This document shows, in pieces, positions 1 through 8,685 of a DNA stretch of 64,000 bases. This stretch comes from Paenibacillus silagei (GTDB lineage Bacteria > Bacillota > Bacilli > Paenibacillales > Paenibacillaceae). How positions within the stretch are numbered: the first letter of the stretch is position 1; every line of letters begins with the position of its first letter. The notes under the pieces were generated by a model. It had not been told where the DNA came from and searched no databases. It was given only the letters and a program-made list of their open reading frames with translations. The translations under genes were made by a program, and so were the position numbers. The stretch is taken from contig NZ_JAGGLV010000024.1 in assembly GCF_017874735.1 (NCBI RefSeq), positions 48,815 through 112,814 on the forward strand, in the 5' to 3' direction.

Positions 1-470
1 TGCGTCCGCAGTTCGATCTGATGGTTGCGCTGCATCTGAATACCACGCTGTGGGGGGTTATTCTAATTCTGGTCAGCGCCCATTCCAGCACCTTCTTCAT
101 GCTGCAGGGTTTCTTCAAAGCGATTCCCCGGGAGCTTGATGAGGCGGCGATGGTGGACGGATCCGGCTTCATCCGCACCTTTTTCCGCATCATTCTGCCG
201 CTCTTGACCCCTGGGCTTGGGGTGGCCGGATTGTTCGCCTTCCGTCATGCCTGGAACGAATACATTCTGCCGCTGGTCTTCACGATGACCAATCCGAAGC
301 TGCAGACACTGACGGTCGGGCTGGCGAATCTCCGCTATGGCTCTTCGGCTGCGATGCAGATTCACCTGATGATGGCCGGGGCCTGTCTGTCCATCCTGCC
401 AATGCTGCTGGCGTATATTCTGGCGAATAAAACCTTCATTCAGGTGACGGCGGGTTCGGTGAAGGGGTAA
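1..470 (+). CDS. Sugar ABC transporter permease, MalG type (5' end outside window)
   Basis: C-terminal 155 or so residues of an inner-membrane permease of a carbohydrate ABC importer. The frame is open from base 3 and reads R-P-Q-F-D-L-M at the window edge, the same residues found at the matching place in the complete permease at 11171-12007, so the start lies upstream of the window. The cytoplasmic EAA loop that docks the ATPase is visible (E-L-D-E-A-A then D-G and I-I-L-P-L-L), followed by the last two membrane segments. The protein ends with G-S-V-K-G, typical of this family. It is the last transporter gene of a cassette that continues with an oxidoreductase, an SGNH hydrolase and a GH130 enzyme, so a mannoside or similar oligosaccharide is a likely cargo (inference). 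Confidence 0.9.
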   Translation, partial: RPQFDLMVALHLNTTLWGVILILVSAHSSTFFMLQGFFKAIPRELDEAAMVDGSGFIRTFFRIILPLLTPGLGVAGLFAFRHAWNEYILPLVFTMTNPKLQTLTVGLANLRYGSSAAMQIHLMMAGACLSILPMLLAYILANKTFIQVTAGSVKG

Positions 471-561
471 TAAACTTTAAGATAAGCTTATGCTTCCGAA
501 GCGAGTTTTGCGAGGTGGATTCAGGTGAAGCTACGCTATCAAAACTTTTAGGAGGATAACA

Positions 562-1944
562 ATGAATTACGGACATATTACAGTACCGCAGGCAGAGGTG
601 CCGGTCTCCCGCGAGGTGGATGTGTTGGTCATCGGCGGCGGGGCGGCAGGGATTGCCGCTGCCATCTCGGCGGCCGAAGGCGGGGCGAGCACCATGATCG
701 TGGAGCAGCGCGGGTATCTGGGCGGAATGGGAACCGTGGCGCTGGTGCCTGCCTTCTGCCCCTATACGGACAAGGTCAAGCCGATTATCCGCGGCCTGGG
801 CCTGAAGCTGATGGAGCGGATGAAGCAGGCCTGTGATCCGGGCTATCAGGAGGAATACCGCGAACAGCTGGACTGGGTGCCGATTGATCCTGAAGTGTTG
901 AAGCGCGTCTATGACAATGCGGTACTGGAGAGCGGTGTGACGCCGCTGTTCCACACCTTTGTCTACGATGTAGTGCGGTCGCCGGACGGCCAGACCATAG
1001 AGGGCGTAATGATTGTCAACAAATCCGGAAGATCCTTCATCCGCTGCCGTTATATCATCGACTGCACCGGGGACGGCGACATTGCTGCCCTGTCGGGTGT
1101 GCCGTTCCAGAAGGGGGGCGGAGACGGGGAGCTTCAGCCTGGCAGCATGTGTTATCTGCTGGCGAATGTAGACCGTCCAAGATTCAGCCGCTTCCTGGCG
1201 GAGACGGGAGATACAGGTCAATTGCACCGGACGGTGGAGCAGGCCATCCTGGAAGGAGCGCTGCCGGAAGGCCGCAAATCGATCTCCGGCCTGGCCTGGG
1301 TGAGCGATCAGCTGGTCGGCGTTAACTTCGGCCATGTGTTCGGGGTGGACGGAACGAAGGCTGAGGACCTGACACGCGGAGCCATTGAAGGCCGCCGGAC
1401 GGTGCTGCGGCAGCTTGAATTCTTCCGCAAGTATGTGCCGGGCTTCGAACAGGCGCATCTGGTGGCAAGCGGAGAGCAGCTTGGCATCCGGGAGACGCGG
1501 CGTATCCAGGGCGATTATACGCTGACTGTGGACGACTTCGTGGCCGCGCGTTCTTTTCCTGACGATATAGCGCGCAATGCCTACTATATTGACATTCATC
1601 TGGCGACAAGCAAAAGTGATATGACCTTCAATCATCTGCCGCCGGGAGTCTCCCACGGGGTGCCTTACCGGGTGATGCTGCCGGTGGGCATCCGCAATCT
1701 GTGGGTGGCGGGACGTTCGGTGTCCTCGGACCGGGCGGTGCAAGGCTCCCTGCGCGTCATGCCGAACTGCTTCTCGATGGGCCAGGCCTGCGGCACGGCG
1801 GCAACGCTTGCACTCCGGGACGGCACGGACTCCCGCAGTATCTCGATTCCTGAGCTTCAGCAGCGTCTGCTGGAGCAGGATGTGTGGCTCGGGGAGAATT
1901 TCGTTCCGGGGGCGGCGGAGCAGGATGCGGGGCAGGCGCAGTGA
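562..1944 (+). CDS. FAD-dependent oxidoreductase (FAD_oxidored family)
   Basis: 460-residue flavoprotein. Residues 20-50 form the N-terminal Rossmann dinucleotide-binding fold with the motif V-I-G-G-G-A-A-G followed by a distal acidic residue (V-E-Q). A second FAD-contact region is near the C terminus (W-V-A-G-R-S-V-S-S-D-R-A, then M-G-Q-A-C-G-T-A-A). This matches the FAD_oxidored family, whose members are often linked to carbohydrate clusters and have mostly unassigned substrates. A strong ribosome site (TAGGAGG) lies 8 bases before the ATG. The stop overlaps the GTG start of the next gene by four bases, so the two are probably translationally coupled. A role in oxidising a sugar taken up by the upstream transporter is inference from position only. 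Confidence 0.88.
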   Translation: MNYGHITVPQAEVPVSREVDVLVIGGGAAGIAAAISAAEGGASTMIVEQRGYLGGMGTVALVPAFCPYTDKVKPIIRGLGLKLMERMKQACDPGYQEEYREQLDWVPIDPEVLKRVYDNAVLESGVTPLFHTFVYDVVRSPDGQTIEGVMIVNKSGRSFIRCRYIIDCTGDGDIAALSGVPFQKGGGDGELQPGSMCYLLANVDRPRFSRFLAETGDTGQLHRTVEQAILEGALPEGRKSISGLAWVSDQLVGVNFGHVFGVDGTKAEDLTRGAIEGRRTVLRQLEFFRKYVPGFEQAHLVASGEQLGIRETRRIQGDYTLTVDDFVAARSFPDDIARNAYYIDIHLATSKSDMTFNHLPPGVSHGVPYRVMLPVGIRNLWVAGRSVSSDRAVQGSLRVMPNCFSMGQACGTAATLALRDGTDSRSISIPELQQRLLEQDVWLGENFVPGAAEQDAGQAQ

Positions 1945-3221
1945 GCGGCGCGGAGAATGTGGAGAACGTGAAGAATGTGAATAGCTTGAAGAGCGTGGAG
2001 AGTGTGAAGAGCGTGGGAAGTATGGAGAGCGTGGAGCGAACGGAGAGTGTGAAGAGCGGGAAGAGCCTGGAGAGCGGGAAGAGTGTGGGGAACGGGAAGA
2101 ACGTGAAGAGTGTGGAGAACGTTGAGAGTGTGGAGAGCCTGGAGCGCGTGAAGAGCGTGGGGAACGTCAAGAACGGGAAGAACGTGAGGAGCCTCCCTTT
2201 GCTGGAGGAGTGGTTTCACGGGGCGGTCTCACTGGAGCACCGGCAGGAGGGGATCAAGCCCTGGCGGATTCCGTTCCGGGACTATGATCTATATCCGCCG
2301 GATGGGATCGGCGGCAAGGCGGAGATCTGCTCCGGTATCCGGCTGCGGCTGTCCACCAGCTCCAGCACCTTCGCACTCTGGTTTGAACCGCTTGCGGAGG
2401 ACGCTTCACTGGATTGTTTGGCTGACGGCCGGCTGGTGCAGACGCTCCGGCTTGCTGCGCAGTCTGCGGAGGCCCGCTTCACCGGGCTTCCCCCTGGTGT
2501 GAAGGAACTGGAAATCTACCTGCCGCAGAACACCGGTATGACGATAAGCGGTCTTGCCATTGATGATGATGCCGTTGCCGAACCGCTGGCGGACCTGCGG
2601 CCCCGCTGGGTGACGTATGGAAGCTCCATTACCCAGTGTGTTGCGGCTTCGAGCCCTTCCTGGACCTGGCCGGTGATCGCCGCCGGGGAGATCGGCTATC
2701 ACTTGACCAATCTCGGCTTCTCCGGCAACTGCCTGATGGAGCCGATGGCGGGCCGGCTGATCCGGGATCTGCCGGCTGACCTGATTACCTTGTGCGTCGG
2801 CGTGAACATCTATGGCGCAGTGTCCTCCAGCCCGCGGATGTTCAAGCCGCTGCTGATCGGCCTGCTGGAGACGATCCGGGAGAAGCATACAGAGACACCT
2901 ATGGTTGTCATCTCGCCTATTTACGGAACGGAGCGTGAGACAGAGGAGAATCCGCTCGGCTTCACCCTGCCGCTGATGCGCCGGGAGATCGCGGATACAG
3001 TGAAGCTGCTGCAGGCGCGGGGAGACCGTCATCTGCATTACCTCGATGGGCTGGAGTGGTTCGGCCCAGCGGACGGAGAGCTGCTGACCGATGGTCTGCA
3101 CCCCGGTCCCGAAGGCTATGAGCTGCTGGGCAGCCGCTTCGGCGGCAGACTGGCGGCTGCGCTCCGGGGCGAAACGCTGCACCAGCAGAGCATCCAATCT
3201 CACTCTGAGGGTTTGCTATGA
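1941..3221 (+). CDS. SGNH/GDSL-type hydrolase with an N-terminal triplet-repeat extension
   Basis: 426-residue protein of the SGNH esterase superfamily. Block I carries the catalytic Ser in Y-G-S-S-I-T, block III appears as G-V-N, and block V is D-G-L-H-P with the Asp and His of the triad; the fold probably acts on acyl or acetyl groups of sugars. I chose the GTG at 1941 because it overlaps the upstream stop (GTGA), although the frame is open further upstream. Residues about 5-85 are a low-complexity Val-Lys/Glu-Ser/Asn triplet repeat encoded by a 9-base tandem repeat that normal family members lack. GTG codons and GGAG-like purine runs recur through the repeat, so initiation further in, just before the L-P-L-L-E-E-W segment, is also possible. 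The catalytic part is intact and confidently assigned; the repeat is the odd part. Confidence 0.8.
   Translation: MSGAENVENVKNVNSLKSVESVKSVGSMESVERTESVKSGKSLESGKSVGNGKNVKSVENVESVESLERVKSVGNVKNGKNVRSLPLLEEWFHGAVSLEHRQEGIKPWRIPFRDYDLYPPDGIGGKAEICSGIRLRLSTSSSTFALWFEPLAEDASLDCLADGRLVQTLRLAAQSAEARFTGLPPGVKELEIYLPQNTGMTISGLAIDDDAVAEPLADLRPRWVTYGSSITQCVAASSPSWTWPVIAAGEIGYHLTNLGFSGNCLMEPMAGRLIRDLPADLITLCVGVNIYGAVSSSPRMFKPLLIGLLETIREKHTETPMVVISPIYGTERETEENPLGFTLPLMRREIADTVKLLQARGDRHLHYLDGLEWFGPADGELLTDGLHPGPEGYELLGSRFGGRLAAALRGETLHQQSIQSHSEGLL
1950..2195 (+). repeat. Degenerate 9-base tandem repeat inside the SGNH hydrolase gene
   Basis: About 26 imperfect copies of a unit close to GTGGAGAGC / GTGAAGAGC / GTGAAGAAC. 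Because the unit is three codons the frame stays open, and it is translated as Val-(Glu/Lys)-(Ser/Asn) triplets. The top strand is almost pure G/A/T with very few C, unlike the rest of the gene. Confidence 0.85.
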
Positions 3222-3247
3222 CCCGATTAAGTACCAGCAATAGGCTT

Positions 3248-3435
3248 AAGTGTATTTTGTACAACTAAATCTTCTGATGTACCGCTGAATATGCATTTAG
3301 TTGTATTTCATACATTTAAACTGGCATCCCTACCTGGGTTATCGCCCATTCCGGCAGATTTAGTTGTACAAAGTACAGCTAGAAGAGGCGAACCTTTCTT
3401 TTCACGGTTTTTAGATGCACAGAATACAACTATCG
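3248..3435. repeat. Composite 51-base repeat array, TGTA/TACA core (two forward, two inverted units)
   Basis: The intergenic stretch 3222-3639 holds four hairpin cores at about 3250, 3300, 3363 and 3415 (for example GTTGTACAAAGTACAGC). The steps are 51, 63 and 51 bases. Cores one and two read T-G-T-A-T-T-T on the top strand; cores three and four read the same on the bottom strand. The array at 16312-16500 has the same order, steps and orientation. Function unknown; the layout resembles REP/BIME elements. Confidence 0.75.
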
Positions 3436-3572
3436 CCGAATACTCGGTTCAAATGCAACTTTAACGTTACCGTAATTATTAACTAAATTCAGTCCTTGTG
3501 CTCTAATGCTCTACTAGCTGAAAATGGAAGATTTCATGTGAACATTTTATAGATTAACTATGCAAGATGATG

Positions 3573-3609
3573 CATAATAGGGGATGCAAAGACACTGGTT
3601 GCGCTTTCA
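3573..3609 (+). promoter_or_regulatory. Possible promoter -10 and weak cre-like site before the first GH130 gene
   Basis: A -10-like CATAAT with an extended TG lies at 3571-3578, without a good -35. Downstream, 3596-3609 reads TGGTTGCGCTTTCA, which matches the CcpA cre consensus except at two positions. Its place just after the expected start of transcription would fit glucose repression of GH130. Weak evidence only. Confidence 0.3.
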
Positions 3610-3639
3610 TCTATTAACTTACAGAGGGGAATCTGCACA

Positions 3640-4647
3640 ATGAACGATCTGACGACAGGAACGCTGACTTCAAGTCCGGTGATGGTCCGGCATCCGCTTA
3701 ACCCGATTCTGAAGCCTTCTGATGTACCCTATGGACCGGCGATGGTATTCAACGCCGGGGTGACGAAATTCAAGGGCAGATATGTCATGGTGTTCCGCAA
3801 TGATTACGGGGATGAGAGCAAGGGAATCGTCGCTCCCCATCATACGACCAATCTCGGCTTGGCCTTCAGCGATGACGGCGTAAGCTGGGAGGTGCAGCCG
3901 GAGCCATGCTGGTCCTGGCATGATGAAGAGGTGGTCCGTGTATACGATCCGCGCCTGAGCGTGATCGGTGACCGCTGTTATATGTGCTTTGCGGTCGATA
4001 CTCGTCACGGGCTGCGCGGAGGGATCGCTGTTACTGACGATTTCCGTTCGTTTGAAGTGTTAAGCCTGTCGCTGCCGGATAACCGCAATATGGTACTCTT
4101 CCCGGAGTTGATCGGAGGCAAGTATGTAAGGCTGGAGCGCCCGCTTCCGGTCTACAGCCGGGGCGGCCGCGACCGCTTCGATATGTGGATGAGCGATTCC
4201 CCCGATCTGAAGTACTGGGGGAACCATAAGCTGCTGCTGGCCGTGGAGCAAGTCGCTTATGCCAACGATAAGGTAGGTCCAGGTGCGCCTCCGGTGAAGA
4301 CGGACAAGGGCTGGCTGACCACCTTCCATGCAGTGGATCTCGATCCTGCCCGGGGCAAGAACGGCTGGGAAGACACCTGGAAGAAGCGCTACACCGCCGG
4401 AATTATGCTGCTGGATCTGGAAGATCCGAGCAAGATTATCGGCCGGGCGGAAGCTCCGCTGCTGGTGCCGGAGGCGGTGTATGAAACTTCGGGCGGCTTC
4501 CGCAACGATGTCATTTTCCCCGGCGGGATGATCCTGGAGGACTCGGGCGAGGTCAAAATCTATTACGGTGCAGCCGATACGGTGGAATGCCTGGCCACGG
4601 CCCATGTAGACGATCTGCTCAGGCTTTGCCTGGAGCCGAAGAGATAA
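3640..4647 (+). CDS. GH130 family beta-mannoside phosphorylase, copy 1
   Basis: 335-residue cytoplasmic enzyme of glycoside hydrolase family 130. Members use inorganic phosphate to split beta-1,4- or beta-1,2-mannosides, giving mannose 1-phosphate. Five-bladed propeller motifs are recognisable: N-A-G-V-T-K-F near residue 35, V-F-R-N-D-Y-G near 50, and Y-D-P-R-L near 104, which contains the family's conserved acidic residue. The C-terminal I-Y-Y-G-A-A-D-T-V segment is also typical. A GAGGGG ribosome site precedes the ATG. It is very similar along its whole length to the enzyme at 12078-13085, so this is a recent paralogue pair. The exact substrate (mannosylglucose versus mannooligosaccharide) cannot be read from the sequence. 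Confidence 0.88.
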   Translation: MNDLTTGTLTSSPVMVRHPLNPILKPSDVPYGPAMVFNAGVTKFKGRYVMVFRNDYGDESKGIVAPHHTTNLGLAFSDDGVSWEVQPEPCWSWHDEEVVRVYDPRLSVIGDRCYMCFAVDTRHGLRGGIAVTDDFRSFEVLSLSLPDNRNMVLFPELIGGKYVRLERPLPVYSRGGRDRFDMWMSDSPDLKYWGNHKLLLAVEQVAYANDKVGPGAPPVKTDKGWLTTFHAVDLDPARGKNGWEDTWKKRYTAGIMLLDLEDPSKIIGRAEAPLLVPEAVYETSGGFRNDVIFPGGMILEDSGEVKIYYGAADTVECLATAHVDDLLRLCLEPKR

Positions 4648-4663
4648 TTAGACCGGTTATATA

Positions 4664-4706
4664 GGCAGGGGGCCTTCCGTTATGCGGGGGGCTCCAGCCT
4701 TTTTTT
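4664..4706 (+). terminator. Rho-independent terminator after GH130 copy 1
   Basis: Imperfect GC-rich hairpin (GGCAGGGGGCC pairing with GGGGCTCCAGCC) at 4664-4699 followed by seven T residues. It closes the first carbohydrate cassette. Confidence 0.8.
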
Positions 4707-4772
4707 GTTGAGAAATTATGATTTACGCCGCCTGTGGATAGGTATGTACGCAAAAAATGTATAGAAGAATGC

Positions 4773-4950
4773 TGCAAGAAGTGCAACAATACTGCCCCAT
4801 AGAAGCGGCCTCTGCCGGAATCCTGCACAAACTGCAACAAATCCAGCGATAACTTGCTCTAACTATCGAAATTTGTGCAAAAAATGCAACATTGTACTTC
4901 GACTCCGTAACATTTATAGATGAATCCTGCAAAAAGTGCAACAATGCTGC
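4773..4950 (+). repeat. 51-base repeat array, TGCA core, four direct units
   Basis: Cores of the form TGCAnnaagTGCAACAA start at 4773, 4824, 4876 and 4928, so the steps are 51, 52 and 52. The block is closely similar, unit by unit, to the array at 63760-63924 near the other end of the window. No gene is seen in 4648-5124 apart from this array and the terminator. Confidence 0.8.
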
Positions 4951-5124
4951 CCCCCATCCAAGCAGTAGGTGAGAGAAGTCGTCAGCATCCCTTACCCACA
5001 GGATGATTTTGTTCAAATATGCAGCGGAATCTGCCGAATTATCATGCCCTCTCTTGACGCCGGGCCGGAGCAGCCGTATCGTACAAGTGACAAGAACCGA
5101 TAACCAAAGGGAGGTACAAGGTAC

Positions 5125-5148
5125 ATGCTTCAGAAGCAAAAGCTATGA
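5125..5148 (+). CDS. Possible seven-codon leader peptide coupled to the sensor kinase
   Basis: A strong ribosome site (AAAGGGAGGT, 5106-5115) stands nine bases before an ATG at 5125 that opens a seven-codon frame, M-L-Q-K-Q-K-L, stopping at TGA 5146-5148. That stop overlaps the ATG of the kinase gene at 5145 (ATGA). The kinase itself has no good ribosome site of its own: the only good one is about 30 bases upstream, too far. The simplest reading is a translated minicistron that feeds ribosomes to the kinase start. Too short to judge by composition, so this rests on spacing alone. Confidence 0.45.
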   Translation: MLQKQKL

Positions 5149-6953
5149 ATACATTCACAGCCTATGGCCGCAAGCTCGGGCGGCAGATCGCCGGCAGGTA
5201 TTACCGGATATCCATCAAACAGAGGATTCTGTTCTCGTTCATCGTGCTGATCACGCTGTCCATCGGTGCAATGGGCACCTTCTCATATTGGATTGCCGCG
5301 CAGGAGATCGAGGAGAATGCTTACGCCGGCAGCCGGGAGACCGTAAGCAAAACGGCCCAGCTGCTGGATTCCCGCCTGAATGATGTAGCGCTGTCTGTAC
5401 AGTCCCTGATGCTGAGCGATGCGTACCGCAAGATGATGCTCGATGTGTTCAGCCATGAGGTGTCGAATTACTATGTACACCTGTCCGATCTGCAATATGT
5501 CCTCTCTCAGGCAATGTTCAATCAGCCGATCATTGAGAGTGTGCTAATCGTAACCCCGATTGGCGATTTCTATCCCACTACGCAGATCCGGGCGCAGGAC
5601 AACTCGTTCTACGGCTCGGAATTATATGATCTGAGCAAGGAGCAGCCGGGCGGCTACTGGGCCAAAGGACATTATGACCGGTTGTTCACAGGCAGCCAGA
5701 GGGTGGTCTCCTTCGTAGTCCGGGGAATTTATGAATACCCTTACACGCCGATCAGCAATGTATTTATTGTGGTCAATATCAGGGAGAGCCGGATCGATGA
5801 GCTGCTGAATACAGGCGGAGAACAAGCAGGGAGAAATTATTATCTGGTGAGCGGGGAAGGAGAAGCTGTGGTGGAGTCCCGCTGGCCGTTCCGGGGCAGG
5901 TTCCCCTGGAAGCCGGTGCTTGTCGAAGCCGGAAAAGCGGCCGATCCGCAGGATCACTACTACAGCTATGGCGGCAAGGAATATCTGGTGAATTATACAA
6001 ACTCAGCCGTATCACACGACTGGATCATCTCCGGCATGCAGTCGCGGGACCAGCTGCTGGGCAAGCTGCAGCGGGTGCAGCGGATCACCCTCTATGTCAT
6101 CGTTGTTTTCCTGCTGGCGACCTGGCTCATTTCGAATAAGCTGACATCTGTACTGCTGAAGCCCCTGTTCAAGCTGCGGCGGCTGATGCGCAGAGTCGAA
6201 GAGAACCAGCTCAGTGTGGTGTATGAGAGCCGTTATGAGGATGAGGTTGCCCAGGTCGGCTTTCAGTTCAACCGGATGATGTCGGAGATTAAGACGCTGA
6301 TCGCGGATGTGAAGACCAAGGAGGAGGGCAAACGGCATGCAGAGATCCGTGCCCTTACGGCGCAAATGGAGCCGCACTTTCTGTACAATACGCTCAATAC
6401 CATCTATTGCAAATCGGTCATGGGCGAGAATGACGATGTGAATGAGATGATCCTGTCGTTGTCGCAGATGTTCCAGATCGGACTCAGCGGCGGCAAGGAT
6501 CTGATTACCCTTGCGGATGAGCTGTCCCATATGCGGCAGTATTTTGCCATTCAGCAGAGATGCTATGAAGGTCTGTTCGAATACACGGTGACGGTAGAGG
6601 ACGAGGCCCTGCTGTCCTGCCTGCTGCCGAAGATTATCCTGCAGCCGGTGGTGGAGAACAGCATTCAGCATGGCTTCAGCGACCGGACCATAGGAGGCAG
6701 GATAGACATCACGGTCAGCCGGGAGCAGGGGATGCTGCATATTTGCATTACCGACAACGGACGGGGACTTGATGCTGCACAGGTCAAGCAGGGGATGGCC
6801 ACGGCTCCGCAGTCGAGGAAAGGTTATGCCCTGTTCAATATCAGGCACCGGCTGGCGCTGTATTACGGGGAAGAAGCCCGTATGGATGTGGGCGGCGAGC
6901 CGGGTAATGGATCGCGGACGGATCTGTGGATTCCGCCTAGGGAGGAGAGTTGA
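5145..6953 (+). CDS. Sensor histidine kinase, YesM type
   Basis: 602-residue membrane kinase. A membrane segment at about 27-50 is followed by an extracytoplasmic sensor region to about residue 308, a second membrane segment at about 310-330, a HAMP linker (K-P-L-F-K-L-R-R-L) and a His_kinase domain of the YesM/LytS kind with Q-M-E-P-H-F-L-Y-N-T; His411 is the expected phosphorylation site. The C terminus is an HATPase domain with the N box V-V-E-N-S-I-Q-H-G and G box D-N-G-R-G-L. It is followed after three bases by an AraC-type response regulator and then by a sugar ABC transporter, so it probably senses an extracellular oligosaccharide or its binding protein. Translation is probably coupled to the short frame that ends on its start codon. 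Confidence 0.93.
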   Translation: MNTFTAYGRKLGRQIAGRYYRISIKQRILFSFIVLITLSIGAMGTFSYWIAAQEIEENAYAGSRETVSKTAQLLDSRLNDVALSVQSLMLSDAYRKMMLDVFSHEVSNYYVHLSDLQYVLSQAMFNQPIIESVLIVTPIGDFYPTTQIRAQDNSFYGSELYDLSKEQPGGYWAKGHYDRLFTGSQRVVSFVVRGIYEYPYTPISNVFIVVNIRESRIDELLNTGGEQAGRNYYLVSGEGEAVVESRWPFRGRFPWKPVLVEAGKAADPQDHYYSYGGKEYLVNYTNSAVSHDWIISGMQSRDQLLGKLQRVQRITLYVIVVFLLATWLISNKLTSVLLKPLFKLRRLMRRVEENQLSVVYESRYEDEVAQVGFQFNRMMSEIKTLIADVKTKEEGKRHAEIRALTAQMEPHFLYNTLNTIYCKSVMGENDDVNEMILSLSQMFQIGLSGGKDLITLADELSHMRQYFAIQQRCYEGLFEYTVTVEDEALLSCLLPKIILQPVVENSIQHGFSDRTIGGRIDITVSREQGMLHICITDNGRGLDAAQVKQGMATAPQSRKGYALFNIRHRLALYYGEEARMDVGGEPGNGSRTDLWIPPREES

Positions 6954-6956
6954 AGG

Positions 6957-8588
6957 ATGGAACGGAAGCTGGAGCCGGAAAGGTTCAAATTATGTGTAAT
7001 CGACGATATCAAAAGTGTGGTGGAGATGGTCTCGCGCAAGCCGCCGTGGCAGGAGTACGGTATTGAGGTCGCCGGTACGGCGCTTGACGGCGAAGCGGGG
7101 CTGCAGATCATCCGCGAGACCCGTCCGGACATTGTGCTGACGGATATCCGCATGCCAAGAATGGACGGCCTGCAGATGACCCGGGCGATTCTGGAGGTGC
7201 TGCCGGACTGCAAGATTATTATTCTCAGCGCCTACTCGGAGTTCTCTTATGCCCAGGAAGCGATCCGGCTGGGGGCACTTGATTTCGTGAAGAAGCCCTT
7301 TTCCCTGGAGGAGATTGTGAATGCAGTGCTGAAGGCCAAGGAGCTGTGCCGGGAGGAGCGTCAGGAGACGGCCAGACTTGCTGTGATGGAGGCGAGAATC
7401 AGGGAAAGTCTGCCTATTCTCCGCCAGGAATATCTCACCTTCCTGCTGCACCACCAGACGACAGAGACAGATGCCCGTTCCCGCTGGGCCTATCTTGATA
7501 TCCCGCTGGACCAGCATGATTTCTTCGTGTTTGTCGCCGAGATCGATCATTTCGCAGAGAAGCTGGGCGGCCAGCCTGTGCAGGAGGTCGAGCTGCTGAG
7601 GTTCAGCCTGCACAATATTCTCGAAGAGACGATTTCCGCCTGGACCCGCGGCATTATTATCCGGGAGGCGACAGACCGGTACGTCTGCATCATGAACGGC
7701 TCGGACCCGGAGACCGCCGCGTTGATTACGGAGGCCTGCTGCACGAATGTAAGCCGCTTCTCGCGTCATACCATTTCTATTGGCGTGGGGCTGGGCACGG
7801 CGGCGATTCAGGGGCTGGGTACGGCGTACAGGCAGGCGCTGAGCGCCCTGGGGTATCATTTCTATACCGGGGGCAACGGGGTATATCATTACAGCAATAT
7901 CGAGAATAAACCACTCTCGCTTCACAGCTATTCCGCCGCCGCCGAGCAGGAGCTGCTGTTCGCCCTGCGTTCCGGCAATTCCGCCAAAAGCCTGCAGGTG
8001 CTGGACCAGTTGTTCGCGGAGCTGCTGGACAGCGGACTTTTGCCTGAGCCGCGTTATGTGGAAAGTGTCGGCTATGAGCTGAGCTCCAGGATCTGCCGGG
8101 TCCTGCTGGAGCAGTTCCCTTACGGGCAGGTGGAGCCGCTGGAGCTCCGAATTTCCGCCCTGAAGAACCTGATGCATCCTTCCCTTCAAGATATCCGGGA
8201 CCTGCTGTCCTGGCTGTGCCGGGAGGCCTGTGCGCTGGTTACGGAGGCCCGTTCTCTGGAGTCCACACGGATTATCCGCCAAGCCGTCGAATACATCCAT
8301 GGTCATCTGGACACGGGGCTGTCACTGGAGCAGATGGCGAAGCAGATTAACCTTAGCCAGGGGTATTTCTCCAATCTGTTCAAGAAGGTGCAGGGAATTT
8401 CGTTCCAGCAGTATGTGATGCATGAGAAGATGGAGAAGGCGAAGGCGATGCTGATCAGCGGCCGGCAGGTTCAGGAGATCGCCCAGGATCTCGGGTATGA
8501 GCACAGGCGCTATTTCAGCGAGGTATTCAAGAAATATACGAGCATGACTCCGTCGGATTTCAAATTGCATTATCTTGGAAAAGAATAG
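6957..8588 (+). CDS. Response regulator with AraC-type DNA-binding domain, YesN type
   Basis: 543 residues. Residues about 10-130 are a receiver domain with the acidic pair D-D after C-V-I, the phospho-acceptor Asp63 in L-T-D-I-R-M-P and the conserved Lys in V-K-K-P-F. A long linker domain (about 140-430) of the kind found in YesN-type regulators follows. Residues about 440-540 hold two helix-turn-helix motifs of the AraC family (L-E-Q-M-A-K-Q-I-N-L-S and V-Q-E-I-A-Q-D-L-G-Y). It sits three bases after the kinase gene and is its evident partner; the target is probably the transporter operon that starts at 8760. Confidence 0.93.
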   Translation: MERKLEPERFKLCVIDDIKSVVEMVSRKPPWQEYGIEVAGTALDGEAGLQIIRETRPDIVLTDIRMPRMDGLQMTRAILEVLPDCKIIILSAYSEFSYAQEAIRLGALDFVKKPFSLEEIVNAVLKAKELCREERQETARLAVMEARIRESLPILRQEYLTFLLHHQTTETDARSRWAYLDIPLDQHDFFVFVAEIDHFAEKLGGQPVQEVELLRFSLHNILEETISAWTRGIIIREATDRYVCIMNGSDPETAALITEACCTNVSRFSRHTISIGVGLGTAAIQGLGTAYRQALSALGYHFYTGGNGVYHYSNIENKPLSLHSYSAAAEQELLFALRSGNSAKSLQVLDQLFAELLDSGLLPEPRYVESVGYELSSRICRVLLEQFPYGQVEPLELRISALKNLMHPSLQDIRDLLSWLCREACALVTEARSLESTRIIRQAVEYIHGHLDTGLSLEQMAKQINLSQGYFSNLFKKVQGISFQQYVMHEKMEKAKAMLISGRQVQEIAQDLGYEHRRYFSEVFKKYTSMTPSDFKLHYLGKE

Positions 8589-8595
8589 CAATCAG

Positions 8596-8638
8596 CAGGG
8601 GAGGAATTTCCGCAGGGCGGAGATTGCCTCCCCTGTTT
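8596..8638 (+). terminator. Terminator after the response regulator gene
   Basis: Long hairpin with outer arms CAGGGGAGG and CCTCCCCTG and a further paired stretch inside, followed by TTTGT. It separates the two-component genes from the transporter operon. Confidence 0.75.
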
Positions 8639-8685
8639 GTATACAACTCCTACAGAAATCTGCCCTTAATGTGGGCTTACCCGCC

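Noticed and set aside
436..1743. 435-codon open frame on the minus strand
   Set aside because: Antisense shadow of the FAD oxidoreductase gene; its residue composition (rich in His, Arg and Gln) is that of reversed coding DNA, and there is no ribosome site.
5003..5383. 126-codon frame overlapping the start of the sensor kinase
   Set aside because: Different frame from the kinase, Arg/Ser/Gln-rich shadow composition and no ribosome site.
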